The notes: generated from the letters alone by a model not told the origin. A stretch of DNA of 64,000 nt from Streptomyces marokkonensis (GCF_008312835.1 NZ_VSKS01000029.1:1-64000), one strand, 5' to 3'. Shown: positions 38,858-47,509, counted from the stretch's first letter. Translations and numbers: made by a program.

Positions 38858-39171
38858 GCCTCGCGGATGGACGCCGGAACGCGGCCGCGGTCGTTGACCT
38901 CGTAACCGTTCTCCTTCGCCCAGGCGCGGATGGCCGCGGTGTCCTGGCTGCCACCGGAAGAAGCACGCGCCTTTCCGCGCCCACCCGAAGCGCGGCCCCC
39001 GGTGCGACGACCGCCCTTCACGTAAGGCTCGAGAAGGCCACGGAGCTTGTCCGCATTGGCGGTGGTGAGATCGATCTCGTACGTCTTGCCGTCCAACGCG
39101 AACGTCACGGTCTCGTCCGCCTCGCCGCCGTCGAGGTCGTCGACAAGAAGGACCTGAACCTTCTGTGCCAC
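38836..39171 (-). CDS. lsr2: Nucleoid-associated protein Lsr2
   Basis: A 111-residue H-NS-like protein that bridges AT-rich DNA and silences foreign genes and many secondary-metabolite clusters. The N-terminal oligomerisation domain is VQVLLVDDLDGGEADETVTFALDGKTYEIDL; a Gly/Arg-rich linker follows; the DNA-binding domain IRAWAKENGYEVNDRGRVPASIREAYEKANG contains the RGR AT-hook-like motif. AAAGGA lies six bases before the GTG. Its promoter carries a palindromic element. Confidence 0.95.
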   Translation of the reverse strand: MAQKVQVLLVDDLDGGEADETVTFALDGKTYEIDLTTANADKLRGLLEPYVKGGRRTGGRASGGRGKARASSGGSQDTAAIRAWAKENGYEVNDRGRVPASIREAYEKANG

Positions 39172-39234
39172 CGGATTTCCTTTCATCGATAACTTGAGGG
39201 CCGGGGTGTGCCGGCGTCCGCCGTATCGCCGCCC

Positions 39235-39275
39235 CTTGTTATATGCAGTACTGCAGTACTGCGGAAAGCAAACCG
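39235..39275 (-). promoter_or_regulatory. lsr2 promoter with perfect 18-bp palindrome in the spacer
   Basis: On the minus strand a TATAAC -10 (about 39243-39238) lies 17 bp from TTCCGC. The whole spacer is filled by the perfect palindrome GCAGTACTGCAGTACTGC (39245-39262). A protein bound there would block the promoter. The surrounding 40 bases are AT-rich for this genome, so Lsr2 autorepression is also possible. Confidence 0.65.
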
Positions 39276-39370
39276 CTTTTGCCGTGAAAACACAAACCCC
39301 TGGCAGAGACCTGCTGCCCGCAACCGGTACGGAAACATGCGCGTTTCGGACATAGGGCACCCCCTGCAGA

Positions 39371-39904
39371 TCACAGATGCAGAAGCATCCGGCTGTTGCC
39401 CAAGGTGTTCGGTTTCACGCGTTCGAGACCGAGGAACTCCGCGACGCCCTCGTCATAGGAGCGCAGCAACTCCGCGTAGACATCGGTGTCGACGGGCGTC
39501 TCGCCGATCTCCACGAAGCCGTGCTTGCTGAAGAAGTCCACTTCGAAGGTCAGGCAGAATACGCGCCGAACACCGAGCCAGCGGGCCGTCTCCAGCAACT
39601 TCTCCAGCACCCGGTGTCCGACGCCGGCGCCCTTCAGTCCGGGCTTCACGGCGAGGGTGCGGACTTCCGCGAGGTCCTCCCACATGACGTGCAGGGCGCC
39701 GCAGCCGACCACCTCCGCGTTGTCGTCCCGTTCCGCGACCCAGAACTCCTGGATGTCCTCGTAAAGCGTCACCGTCGCTTTGTCGAGCAGGATGCCCCCG
39801 CGGACGTAGGCGTCAAGGAGACGGCGTACGGCCGGCACATCGCTGGTGCGGGCCCGTCGGACCGTGATGGCATTTGCGGCGGCTTCGGGGCTGTCTGCTG
39901 ACAT
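39371..39904 (-). CDS. argA: Amino-acid N-acetyltransferase (short NAGS-like GNAT)
   Basis: A 177-residue GNAT enzyme. The acetyl-CoA site is VRTLAVKPGLKGAGVGHRVLEKLL, and the C-terminal part FCLTFEVDFFSKHGFVEIGETPVDTDVYAELLRSYD matches the stand-alone N-acetylglutamate synthase of actinobacteria (M. tuberculosis Rv2747 type). It would make N-acetylglutamate for arginine synthesis. No amino-acid kinase-like domain, as expected for the short form. It lies ten bases downstream of the BlaI regulator gene on the same strand, so the two may be cotranscribed. Confidence 0.88.
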   Translation of the reverse strand: MSADSPEAAANAITVRRARTSDVPAVRRLLDAYVRGGILLDKATVTLYEDIQEFWVAERDDNAEVVGCGALHVMWEDLAEVRTLAVKPGLKGAGVGHRVLEKLLETARWLGVRRVFCLTFEVDFFSKHGFVEIGETPVDTDVYAELLRSYDEGVAEFLGLERVKPNTLGNSRMLLHL

Positions 39905-39913
39905 GAGCGGACG

Positions 39914-40372
39914 CTATCGTCCGCCGTGGCCGCCGGCGGAGCCGGGGTTCTCTCCGGGGTTCTCTCCGGGGTTCTCGTCGAGGTTCTCGTCGGGGCTCTC
40001 GTCGGGGGTTTCGGGGAGCTGGACGATCCGCACCGCGTCCGTGAGTGACCGGCGCTGTTCCTCGCTCATCATGCCGAAGAACGCGACGAGAGCGGCGGCG
40101 GCGTTGTCGCTCTGCGACCACGCCTCGTTCATCAGGGCCGCGGCGTAGGCGGCGCGAGTGGAGACCGCCTCATATCGATAGGCCCGGCCCTCGGCTTCTC
40201 GGCGGACCCAGCCCTTCTGATGAAGATTGTCCAGAACGGTCATCACCGTGGTGTACGCGATGGACCGTTCCTTCTGAAGATCTTCCAGGACTTCCCGAAC
40301 GGTCACCGGGCGGTTCCACTTCCACACCCGCGTCATGACCGCGTCTTCGAGTTCTCCCAATGGGCGAGGCAC
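39914..40372 (-). CDS. BlaI/MecI-family transcriptional regulator with repeat tail
   Basis: A 152-residue protein from GTG. The winged helix is typical BlaI: LGELEDAVMTRVWKWNRPVT, VREVLEDLQKERSIAYTTVMTVLDNLHQKGWVRRE, followed by the dimerisation part ALVAFFGMMSEEQRRSL. The C-terminus is unusual: DESPDENLDENPGENPGENPG, encoded by tandem 12-base units. No BlaR-type sensor gene is nearby, so derepression must come from elsewhere. TATTGT eight bases before the GTG suggests a leaderless message. Streptomyces BlaI-like proteins often regulate copper, respiration or lactamase genes. Confidence 0.87.
   Translation of the reverse strand: MPRPLGELEDAVMTRVWKWNRPVTVREVLEDLQKERSIAYTTVMTVLDNLHQKGWVRREAEGRAYRYEAVSTRAAYAAALMNEAWSQSDNAAAALVAFFGMMSEEQRRSLTDAVRIVQLPETPDESPDENLDENPGENPGENPGSAGGHGGR
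39948..40010 (-). repeat. 12-bp tandem repeats encoding the BlaI tail
   Basis: Units related to GGGTTCTCTCCG (plus strand) recur with a 12-base period, encoding the acidic Glu-Asn-Pro-Gly units at the BlaI C-terminus. The first units are nearly identical, later ones diverge (GTTCTCGTCGAG, GCTCTCGTCGGG). Probably a slippage-prone minisatellite. Confidence 0.7.
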
Positions 40373-40445
40373 AACTCAGAACAATAGTGGGAGATCCCGG
40401 TCACGGCGTGCCGGGCGGGCATCAACTGGTGCGAACATGGCGAAA

Positions 40446-40476
40446 AAGGGCGTACGAGGGTGAGTCGTACGCCCTT
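40446..40476. terminator. 12-bp hairpin terminator
   Basis: AAGGGCGTACGA (40446-40457) pairs perfectly with TCGTACGCCCTT (40465-40476) around GGGTGAG. It lies downstream of the small membrane protein gene on the minus strand; the TTTTTCG that follows on that strand provides a T run. Confidence 0.8.
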
Positions 40477-40532
40477 GGGTGTGCTCGTGCGGGCCGTGCG
40501 GGCCCTGCTGGTGGGAGGCCTGGCCGGGGTGG

Positions 40533-40709
40533 TCAGGCTTCCGTCTTGGGGGAGGGTGTCGCGCCCTCCGCCCTCGCGAGGGCCGCGTCGACGGCGGCGT
40601 CCTCCTTGGTCTTGTTGGCGCCACCCTGGGTCTTCACGATCACCCGGATCACGGCGATGAAGAGGACGGCCATGACGGCCGGGGGGAGGAGCGCGGAGAC
40701 GTAGTCCAT
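40533..40709 (-). CDS. Small membrane protein, 58 residues
   Basis: A short gene: MDYVSALLPPAVMAVLFIAV, then IRVIVKTQGGANKTKEDAAV, then an Ala-rich acidic helix and a TPSPKTEA end. One membrane span (residues about 6-25) is followed by a charged cytoplasmic helix. A GGAG element precedes ATG by two bases. Codon use is fully Streptomyces-like with G/C at third positions, and a strong terminator follows, so I consider it real. I recall similar small proteins at this place in other Streptomyces. Function unknown. Confidence 0.72.
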   Translation of the reverse strand: MDYVSALLPPAVMAVLFIAVIRVIVKTQGGANKTKEDAAVDAALARAEGATPSPKTEA

Positions 40710-40735
40710 GGCTCCAGGGTAGCCAGGGCGGGCCG

Positions 40736-41344
40736 TCAGCCCGCGGCGAGGTGCTGGTCGGCCGGGGGTGGCGCGGGTTTGCGGCGGGGGAAGACCTCGC
40801 CGGGGGTGGGGACGGGGCGGCGGGTGGGCTTGGGGGTGCCGGGGGCCGGGGACGGGGTGGGAGCGGGGGCGGGGCTGGGGTTCGGCGCGGGGTGGGGGGC
40901 GGGAGGCTTCTCCGCGGGCTTCTTCTTCTCCTGTTCCTCGGCGGCGGCTCCGCGTCCTCCGGGGAGGGCCGTGAGGCGGGTGCGCTCGCAGTGGTGCAGG
41001 AGGGCGGCGGCGGTGGGGTTGCCGCGCAGGGCGCGGAGGGCTGCCAGATCGTCGGGATGAGGGCGGTATCCGGCGCCCAGCGCCTCCTCCAGGAGCGTGA
41101 GGTAGCCGGCGGCGGTGCCGGGGAGCGCGGCGCGGTAGCGGCCGAGGTCGGCCAGGAGGAAGGCGCGCAGCCGGGCACTCTCCCGCGATGCCTCGTCGAG
41201 GGAGTCGGCGAGGCGGAGGCAGTCCTGGACGTCGTCGGCCGAGGCGGGGGTGGGGTGCAGGGCGAGGGCGAGAGCGCGGCGGAGCACGCGCAGTTCCTCC
41301 GCGCCGAACGCCATGCCGCCGCGGGATCCGTAGGGCGTGGGCAT
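40736..41344 (-). CDS. Hypothetical protein with helical domain and Pro-rich tail
   Basis: A 202-residue protein. The first 130 residues are helical and Leu/Ala-rich (FGAEELRVLRRALALALHPT, VQDCLRLADSLDEASRESAR, GYLTLLEEALGAGYRPHPDD). After KKKPAEK the last 60 residues are a Pro/Ala/Thr-rich low-complexity tail. No membrane span or signal peptide. A second ATG (MAFGAEEL) ten codons in is an alternative start. Genus-typical neighbour of the small membrane protein; function unknown. Confidence 0.7.
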   Translation of the reverse strand: MPTPYGSRGGMAFGAEELRVLRRALALALHPTPASADDVQDCLRLADSLDEASRESARLRAFLLADLGRYRAALPGTAAGYLTLLEEALGAGYRPHPDDLAALRALRGNPTAAALLHHCERTRLTALPGGRGAAAEEQEKKKPAEKPPAPHPAPNPSPAPAPTPSPAPGTPKPTRRPVPTPGEVFPRRKPAPPPADQHLAAG

Positions 41345-41440
41345 GCTGCGACGATACGCGCTAATCAGACAAACACCGCGTATGGGGCGTTGGTGTGGCG
41401 TGGGGAGCCACCCGGGTGGGTGGGATGCCGCGCCTGCGTC

Positions 41441-41463
41441 GGGGGGGTGGGGGTGGGGGTGGG
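41441..41463 (+). repeat. G-quadruplex-forming G tracts
   Basis: Four uninterrupted G tracts of 7, 5, 5 and 3 bases are separated by single T residues. This is an ideal pattern for a very stable parallel G-quadruplex with one-base loops. It lies between coaX (downstream side) and the Pro-rich protein gene. Confidence 0.75.
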
Positions 41464-41729
41464 CGTAGCGCCTGGTGCCGGTGGGTGGGTCGGGGCCGGG
41501 TCGGGGGTGTACGTCCTCGGACTGGCGCGATCGGGCCTCTCGGTGGAGGTGCGGGGCGCTGACTCGCACCAGCCGCTGCGGGCGCACACCCCCGCCCCGA
41601 CCCCTCCGCGCCGTACGCGCCTGCGGGCCGCCCCTGCGCCGCCCCGGCCGCCTCCGCCGACCCACCACCGCCTACGCGGGCAGTCGTGCCTCCCCCAGTG
41701 CCTTGAGGGCCTGGGAGGTGGCCCCCAGG

Positions 41730-41790
41730 GGCGATGGGGGTCCCCCCGCTCATGGGGGTCCCTCCGCTCGAGCTAGGTCGAGAGTGGGGG
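41730..41790. repeat. GGGGGTCCC-type intergenic repeat
   Basis: Two tandem copies of ATGGGGGTCCC(C/T)CCGCTC (from about 41739 and 41753) followed by GAGCTAGGTCGAGAGTGGGG. I recall this as a frequent non-coding repeat of Streptomyces genomes, often placed after genes. Confidence 0.5.
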
Positions 41791-41884
41791 AGGGTGGGCG
41801 CGACGGCACCCCGTTGGCGCCGGGCTGCGCCACCATCCCCCGGTCCGCACCAACGCCGTGGACCACGCAAGCAACGGCCCCCGG

Positions 41885-42682
41885 CTACAGGCGCGACACG
41901 TTCCGCTCGTACACCAGGCGGAGCCCGACCAGCGTCAGCCACGGCTCGTGCTCGTCGATCACCGAGCTCTCGCCCAGCACCATCGGCGCCAGCCCACCCG
42001 TCGCGATGACCGTCACGTCGTCGGGGTCGTCCGCCAGCTCCCGCGCCATCCGGTTGACCACACCGTCGACCTGACCGGCGAACCCGTAGATGATGCCGGA
42101 CTGCATCGCCTCGACCGTGTTCTTGCCGATCACGCTGCGCGGACGCGCCACCTCGATCTTGCGCAGCTGCGCGCCGCGGACGCCGAGCGCCTCCACGGAG
42201 ATCTCGATGCCGGGCGCGATGACGCCGCCGACGTACTCCCCGCGCGCGCTGACCGCGTCGAACGTCGTCGCCGTGCCGAAGTCGACGACGATCGCCGGAC
42301 CGCCGTAGAGGTCGACCGCGGCGACCGCGTTGATGATGCGGTCCGCTCCGACCTCCTTGGGGTTGTCGGTGAGGATGGGGACCCCGGTCTTCACGCCCGG
42401 TTCGACGAGGACGGCGGGGACGTCCCCGTAGTAGCGGCGCGTGACCTCGCGGAGTTCGTGCAGCACGGAGGGGACCGTCGCGCAGATCGCGATGCCGTCG
42501 ATGCCGTCGCCCAGCTCGTCGCCCAGCAGCGGGTGCATGCCCATGAGGCCCTGCAGGAGCACCGCCAGCTCGTCGGCCGTGCGGCGGGAGTCCGTGGAGA
42601 TGCGCCAGTGTTCGACGATGTCGTCGCCGTCGAAGAGGCCCAGGACGGTGTGGGTGTTGCCCACGTCGATCGTCAGCAGCAT
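41885..42682 (-). CDS. coaX: Type III pantothenate kinase
   Basis: A 265-residue kinase of the acetate/sugar kinase-actin fold, first step of coenzyme A synthesis. The ATP loop is LLTIDVGNTHTVLGLFDG; the catalytic and metal region is GADRIINAVAA and VVDFGTATTFDAV; GGVIAPGIEIS and ATGGLAP complete the family signature. It starts eight bases after nadC ends. It is the last gene of the cofactor operon whose first enzyme (PanC) makes its substrate. Confidence 0.95.
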   Translation of the reverse strand: MLLTIDVGNTHTVLGLFDGDDIVEHWRISTDSRRTADELAVLLQGLMGMHPLLGDELGDGIDGIAICATVPSVLHELREVTRRYYGDVPAVLVEPGVKTGVPILTDNPKEVGADRIINAVAAVDLYGGPAIVVDFGTATTFDAVSARGEYVGGVIAPGIEISVEALGVRGAQLRKIEVARPRSVIGKNTVEAMQSGIIYGFAGQVDGVVNRMARELADDPDDVTVIATGGLAPMVLGESSVIDEHEPWLTLVGLRLVYERNVSRL

Positions 42683-42690
42683 GGCCGGTC

Positions 42691-43674
42691 CTACTCCGCC
42701 GCTCGCAGGTCGAGGCCGATGTCGAGGATCGGCGAGGAGTGGGTGAGGGCTCCCACGGCCAGGTAGTCCACGCCCGTGTCCGCGTACGCCTTCGCGCCCG
42801 CGAGGGTGAGGCGGCCGGAGGCCTCCAGGGCGGCGCGGCCGTCGACGAGGGCCACCGCCTCCGCGCACTCACCGGGCGTGAAGTTGTCCAGCAGGATCAG
42901 GTCGGCGCCGGCGTCCAGGACCTCGCGGAGCTGGTGGAGGGTGTCGACCTCGACCTCGATCGGGACGTCGGGGAAGCGCTCGCGGACCGCGTGGAAGGCC
43001 TGGGCGACGCCGCCCGCTGCCACCACGTGGTTGTCCTTGACCAGGGCCGCGTCCGAGAGGGACATGCGGTGGTTGACGCCGCCCCCGCAGCGCACCGCGA
43101 ACTTCTCCAGGCTGCGCAGGCCGGGGGTGGTCTTGCGGGTGTCGCGGACCTTCGCCCCGGTGCCCTCGAGGACGTCCGCCCACGCGCGCGTGGCCGTCGC
43201 GATGCCCGACAGGCGGCACAGCAGGTTCAGGGCGCTGCGTTCCGCGGTGAGGATGTCGCGCGTGCGGGTGGTGATCGAGAGGAGGGTCTGGCCCGCTTCC
43301 ACGCGGTCGCCGTCCTCCACGTGGCGTTCGACCTCGAACTCCTCCGTGCAGACGATCGACATGACCGCCTCGGCGATCCTCAGGCCCGCCACCGTGCCCG
43401 CCTCGCGCGCGGTGAAGTCGGCGGTGGCAACGGCGTCCTCCGGGATGGTCGCGACCGTGGTCACGTCCACGCCGTGGGCCAGGTCCTCCTGGAGGGCCAC
43501 GTTGGCGATGTCCTCGACCTCGACGGGGTCGAGGCCCGCGTCGGCCAGGAGCTGGGCGAGGGCGGGGTCGAGGCCGCACTCCAGGTAGGTCTCCTCGCCG
43601 GCGCCGCAGGCACAGCCGTCGCCACAGCCGCCGGAGGAAACGAGGGGAAGGTCGGGGGTGGTCACTGCTGTCAC
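42691..43674 (-). CDS. nadC: Nicotinate-nucleotide pyrophosphorylase (carboxylating)
   Basis: A 327-residue quinolinate phosphoribosyltransferase of de novo NAD synthesis. Family motifs are LNLLCRLSGIATATRAW, DTRKTTPGLRSLEKFAVRCGGGVNHR, and LLDNFTPGE. The enzyme proper starts near residue 45; before it lies an extra segment GGCGDGCACGAGEETYLECG with four cysteines, absent from most bacterial NadC. The GTG start overlaps the nadB stop by four bases, so the genes are coupled; a second GTG three codons later is possible. Confidence 0.95.
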   Translation of the reverse strand: MTAVTTPDLPLVSSGGCGDGCACGAGEETYLECGLDPALAQLLADAGLDPVEVEDIANVALQEDLAHGVDVTTVATIPEDAVATADFTAREAGTVAGLRIAEAVMSIVCTEEFEVERHVEDGDRVEAGQTLLSITTRTRDILTAERSALNLLCRLSGIATATRAWADVLEGTGAKVRDTRKTTPGLRSLEKFAVRCGGGVNHRMSLSDAALVKDNHVVAAGGVAQAFHAVRERFPDVPIEVEVDTLHQLREVLDAGADLILLDNFTPGECAEAVALVDGRAALEASGRLTLAGAKAYADTGVDYLAVGALTHSSPILDIGLDLRAAE

Positions 43675-45431
43675 TGCTCCTGGGACTGAGGGAGGGTCGG
43701 GGGGAAGTCTGTGGTGTCGGTGGTGTGCGCCGCCAGCGATCGGTCCGGATTCAGCCGTACGACGATGTGGCGGCGCCAGTTGGTGTCGTCGCGCTCGGGG
43801 CGGTCCTCGCGCCAGTGGCAGCCGCGGGTCTCCTCGCGCCGCAGCGCGGCGGCCACCAGGACGCGGGCCACGCACAGGAGGTTGGTGGCCTCCCAGGTGT
43901 CGACGCCGGGCTCGGCGGTCTTGCCGTTCTCGTCGAGGGCGTCGCGCGCGTCGGCGTGCAGCTCGTGGAGGCGGTGCGCGGCCTCGGAGAGGGAGGCCTC
44001 GGAGCGCAGCACGCCTGCTCCCCGGGTCATGATCCGCTGGATGGTGAAGCGGGCCTCCGGGGGGAGGAGGGGGTGCTCGGGGCGCTCCGTGGTGGGGAGC
44101 GGCTGCGGCACTCGCGGGTGGAGGGTGCCGGTGCGGGCGATGTCGGTGGCGATGCGCTCGGCGTAGACCAGGCCCTCGAGGAGGGAGTTGGAGGCGAGTC
44201 GGTTGGCGCCGTGCACGCCCGTGCAGGCGACCTCGCCGCACGCGTACAGGCCGGGCACGGTGGTGCGGCCGTGGGAGTCGGTGCGGACGCCGCCGGAGGC
44301 GTAGTGGGCGGCCGGGGCGACCGGGACGGGCTCGGTGACCGGGTCGATGCCGTGGGCGCGGCAGGCGGCGAGGATCGTGGGGAAGCGGTGCTCCCACATC
44401 TCGGCGCCGAAGTGGCGGGCGTCGAGGTACATGTGCTCGGCGTCCTGCTCCCGCATGCGGCGCATGATGCCCTTGGCCACGATGTCCCGGGGCGCCAGTT
44501 CGGCGAGCTCGTGCTGACCCTGCATGAAACGCACGCCCTCGGCGTCCACCAGATGGGCGCCCTCGCCGCGTACCGCCTCGGAGACCAGGGGCTGCTGGCC
44601 CTCCGCCTCAGGTCCGAGGAAGAGGACCGTGGGGTGGAACTGGACGAATTCGAGGTCGCTCACCTCGGCGCCCGCGCGCAGCGCGAGGGCCACGCCGTCG
44701 CCCGTGGAGACGGAGGGGTTCGTCGTCGCCGAGAAGACCTGGCCCATGCCTCCGGTCGCCAGGACCACGGCCGGGGCGTGGACCGCGCCCACGCCGTCGT
44801 GCTGGCCCTCGCCCATGACGTGCAGGGTGACGCCGGCGGTACGGCCGTCGGCGTCCGTGACGAGGTCCAGGACCAGGGCGTTCTCGACGGTGCGCAGCCC
44901 CCGCGCGCGGACCGCGTCGACGAGGGCCCGGGAGATCTCCGCGCCGGTGGCGTCACCGCCCGCGTGGGCGATACGGCGGCGGTGGTGGCCGCCCTCGCGG
45001 GTGAGGGCGAGGCCGCCCTCGGTGGACTCGTCGAAGTGCGCGCCCGTCGCGATGAGGCGGCGTACGGCGTCGGGGCCCTCGGTGACCAGGATGCGGACCG
45101 CTTCCTCGTCGCACAGGCCCGCGCCGGCGACCAGGGTGTCGTCCAGGTGCTGCTCGGGGGTGTCGCCCTCGCCGAGGGCCGCGGCGATGCCGCCCTGCGC
45201 CCAGCGGGTGGAGCCGTCGTCGAGGCGGGCCTTGGTGACGACCACCGTGCTCAGGCCCGCGGCCTCGCAGCGCAGGGCCGCGGTGAGGCCGGCGACGCCG
45301 GAGCCGACGACCACGACGTCCGCGTCGATGGACCACCCGGGCGCGGGCGCGTGCAAACGGGGGTGAGCGCGAAGCGCTCTCGTCCGAGGGTGGTGGCGGG
45401 CGACGGGCGGGCGTATGCCTGTGCTGGTCAC
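43671..45431 (-). CDS. nadB: L-aspartate oxidase
   Basis: A 586-residue flavoprotein that oxidises aspartate to iminoaspartate for quinolinate synthesis. The FAD site is [21 protein letters not shown]; the succinate-dehydrogenase-type signature is [20 protein letters not shown]; the active-site region has [37 protein letters not shown]. The chosen GTG overlaps the panC stop by four bases; the first 35 residues are not conserved in the family and a later start is possible. nadA is not in this window. Confidence 0.95.
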   Translation of the reverse strand: MTSTGIRPPVARHHPRTRALRAHPRLHAPAPGWSIDADVVVVGSGVAGLTAALRCEAAGLSTVVVTKARLDDGSTRWAQGGIAAALGEGDTPEQHLDDTLVAGAGLCDEEAVRILVTEGPDAVRRLIATGAHFDESTEGGLALTREGGHHRRRIAHAGGDATGAEISRALVDAVRARGLRTVENALVLDLVTDADGRTAGVTLHVMGEGQHDGVGAVHAPAVVLATGGMGQVFSATTNPSVSTGDGVALALRAGAEVSDLEFVQFHPTVLFLGPEAEGQQPLVSEAVRGEGAHLVDAEGVRFMQGQHELAELAPRDIVAKGIMRRMREQDAEHMYLDARHFGAEMWEHRFPTILAACRAHGIDPVTEPVPVAPAAHYASGGVRTDSHGRTTVPGLYACGEVACTGVHGANRLASNSLLEGLVYAERIATDIARTGTLHPRVPQPLPTTERPEHPLLPPEARFTIQRIMTRGAGVLRSEASLSEAAHRLHELHADARDALDENGKTAEPGVDTWEATNLLCVARVLVAAALRREETRGCHWREDRPERDDTNWRRHIVVRLNPDRSLAAHTTDTTDFPPTLPQSQEQ

Positions 45432-46414
45432 GAGGCGGCTCCGAAGGTCAGGGGGACGTTGTCGATCAGGCGGGTGCCGCCCACGCGGGCCGCGACGGCG
45501 AGGACGGCCTCGCCGGTGAAGTCGTCGCCGATCTCGGTGAAGTCGGACGGGTCGACCAGGGCCAGGTAGTCCAGCTGGAGGGGCGGGTCGAGCCGGGCGG
45601 CCTCGTCGAGGACCAGGCGGGCGGCGGCGCGGATGGCCGCCGGGCCGCCGGCGGTGGTGGCGACGGCGTGCGCGTCGGCCGCGGCGCGGGACTCGCCTAT
45701 GGCGCTGAGCGCCTCGGCACGCGCGCGCGTGGAGGGCACCTCGCGGGCACGCGCGCGCAGTGCCTGCTGGGCCGCGTGCCGGTCGCGTCCGGCGAACAGG
45801 GCCTGCGACAGGGCGAGCGCGGTGCGCCGCCCGGCGGGCGAGAGGTAGCGGTTGCGGCTGGACAGGGCGAGCCCGTCCTCCTCGCGGACGGTGGGCACGC
45901 CCACGATCTCGACGCCGAAGTTCAGGTCCCGCACCATGCGGCGGATCAGGGCGAGCTGCTGGGCGTCCTTCTGGCCGTACAGGGCGATGTCGGGGCGGGT
46001 GAGGTGGAGCAGCTTGGCGACGACGGTGAGCATGCCGTCGAAGTGGCCGGGGCGGGATGCGCCCTCCAGGCGTTCGCCCATGGGACCGGCGCTGACGCGG
46101 ACCTGGGGTTCGCCGCCCGGGTAGACCTCGTCCACGGCGGGGGCGAACACGGCGTCGGCACCGGACCGTCCGGCGAGCTCGAGGTCGGCGTCCAGGGTGC
46201 GCGGGTAGCGGTCCAGGTCCTCGCCCGCGCCGAACTGCAGCGGATTGACGAAGACGGTGACCACGACCTCCCCGTCGGGGCCGGCGATGTCCCGTGCGGT
46301 GCGGATCAGCGTGGCGTGGCCCTCGTGCAGCGCGCCCATGGTCATCACGACGGCGCGGCGGCCCGTGCGCGCGCGTGCGTGCAGTTCGGCGGCGGTGCGC
46401 AGCAGGGTGGTCAT
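45428..46414 (-). CDS. panC: Pantothenate synthetase
   Basis: A 328-residue ligase that joins pantoate and beta-alanine. Nucleotidyl-transferase motifs are [19 protein letters not shown] (HIGH-like), [28 protein letters not shown] and [13 protein letters not shown] (KMSKS-like). CGGAG lies seven bases before ATG. It is about 40 residues longer than E. coli PanC, mainly by an Ala/Arg-rich insertion ([20 protein letters not shown]). Second gene of the operon, coupled to nadB. Confidence 0.95.
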   Translation of the reverse strand: MTTLLRTAAELHARARTGRRAVVMTMGALHEGHATLIRTARDIAGPDGEVVVTVFVNPLQFGAGEDLDRYPRTLDADLELAGRSGADAVFAPAVDEVYPGGEPQVRVSAGPMGERLEGASRPGHFDGMLTVVAKLLHLTRPDIALYGQKDAQQLALIRRMVRDLNFGVEIVGVPTVREEDGLALSSRNRYLSPAGRRTALALSQALFAGRDRHAAQQALRARAREVPSTRARAEALSAIGESRAAADAHAVATTAGGPAAIRAAARLVLDEAARLDPPLQLDYLALVDPSDFTEIGDDFTGEAVLAVAARVGGTRLIDNVPLTFGAAS

Positions 46415-46484
46415 CGGGCGGCTCCGTTCCGGCACGCGCGCGTCGTCGTACGGGTGGGGTGGGCGGTGGGGCGGGGCGTGCCGC

Positions 46485-47423
46485 TCATCGGGACTCCCCC
46501 GGGGTGCTTCCGGTGCCGTCGGCTCCGTCGGCGAGTACGCCGAGGAGGTCCTCGGCGAGTTCCGGCTTCAGCAGGCCGTGGGCGAGGGCGCGGTCGGCGG
46601 TCGCGCGGGCCATCGCGAGATAACCGGCGACGGCCCCCGGGGAGTGCCGGCGCAGCTCGGTGACGTGCGCGGCGACCGTGCCCGCGTCGCCGCGGGCGAC
46701 CGGGCCGGTGAGGGCCGCGTCGCCGGAGCGCAGGGCGTTGTCCAGGGCGGCGCCGAGCAGCGGGCCGAGCATCCGGTCGGGGGCTCCGACGCCGGCCGCG
46801 CGCAGCAGCTCCATGGACTGGGCGACCAGGGTGACCAGGTGGTTGGCGCCCAGGGCGAGGGCCGCGTGGTAGAGCGGGCGGTTCTCCTCGGCGATCCACT
46901 CGGGCTCGCCGCCCATCTCGATGACGAGGGCCTCGGCGGCCAGCCGCAGCTCCTCGGGCGCGGTGACGCCGAAGGAGCACCCGGCGAGGCGCTGCACGTC
47001 GACGGGGGTGCCGGTGAACGTCATCGCGGGGTGCAGGGCGAGCGGCAGGGCACCGGCGCGCAGTGCGGGGTCGAGGACCTTCGCGCCGTACCGTCCTGAG
47101 GTGTGCACCAGCAGCTGGCCCGGCCGTACCGCGCCGGTGTCGGCGAGTCCGGAGACCAGCTCCGGGAGCGCGTCGTCCGGGACGGTCAGCAGCACCAGCT
47201 CGGACCGCTGGAGGACGTCGGCGGGCGTCATCACCGGCACGTCCGGGAGCATCTGCCCGGCGCGCCTGCGGGAGGCGTCGGAGACGGCGGAGACGGCCAC
47301 CGGGCGGTGCCCGGCGAGCTGGAGGGACGCGGCCAGGGCGGGGCCCACGCGTCCGGCGCCGACGACGCCGACGGTGAGCCGCGCGGGGCGGTCCCTGGGA
47401 TCGGGCTGTGGGGTTGTGTTCAC
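46485..47423 (-). CDS. Rossmann-fold DUF2520 protein
   Basis: A 312-residue protein. The N-terminal NAD(P)-binding domain starts [22 protein letters not shown] and resembles NADP-dependent ketopantoate or P5C reductases; the C-terminal DUF2520 domain contains [13 protein letters not shown] and [19 protein letters not shown]. It begins the cofactor operon, 70 bases ahead of panC. Since panE (ketopantoate reductase) is the step before PanC, an oxidoreductase role in pantothenate synthesis is attractive but unproved. Length and organisation match the actinobacterial family. Confidence 0.85.
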   Translation of the reverse strand: MNTTPQPDPRDRPARLTVGVVGAGRVGPALAASLQLAGHRPVAVSAVSDASRRRAGQMLPDVPVMTPADVLQRSELVLLTVPDDALPELVSGLADTGAVRPGQLLVHTSGRYGAKVLDPALRAGALPLALHPAMTFTGTPVDVQRLAGCSFGVTAPEELRLAAEALVIEMGGEPEWIAEENRPLYHAALALGANHLVTLVAQSMELLRAAGVGAPDRMLGPLLGAALDNALRSGDAALTGPVARGDAGTVAAHVTELRRHSPGAVAGYLAMARATADRALAHGLLKPELAEDLLGVLADGADGTGSTPGESR

Positions 47424-47509
47424 GCGACGGCGGCCTTCCCGTTCCAGTCCGCTCGGGGTACCGGACGATTTCTCGTCATGTTAACGCGATCGGTTCCGGG
47501 GGCGGTCGG

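Larger units (their letters stand above)
41345..41884. other. 540-base low-complexity intergenic region
   Basis: I found no credible gene; the open frames here are proline-, arginine- or glycine-rich products of sequence bias. It contains a four-tract G run and a repeated GGGGGTCCC element, annotated separately, and forms the downstream region of coaX. Confidence 0.55.

Noticed and set aside
41361-41884. Pro/Thr-rich small protein genes in the intergenic gap
   Set aside because: Frames are low-complexity translations of G-runs and repeats, lacking start signals.
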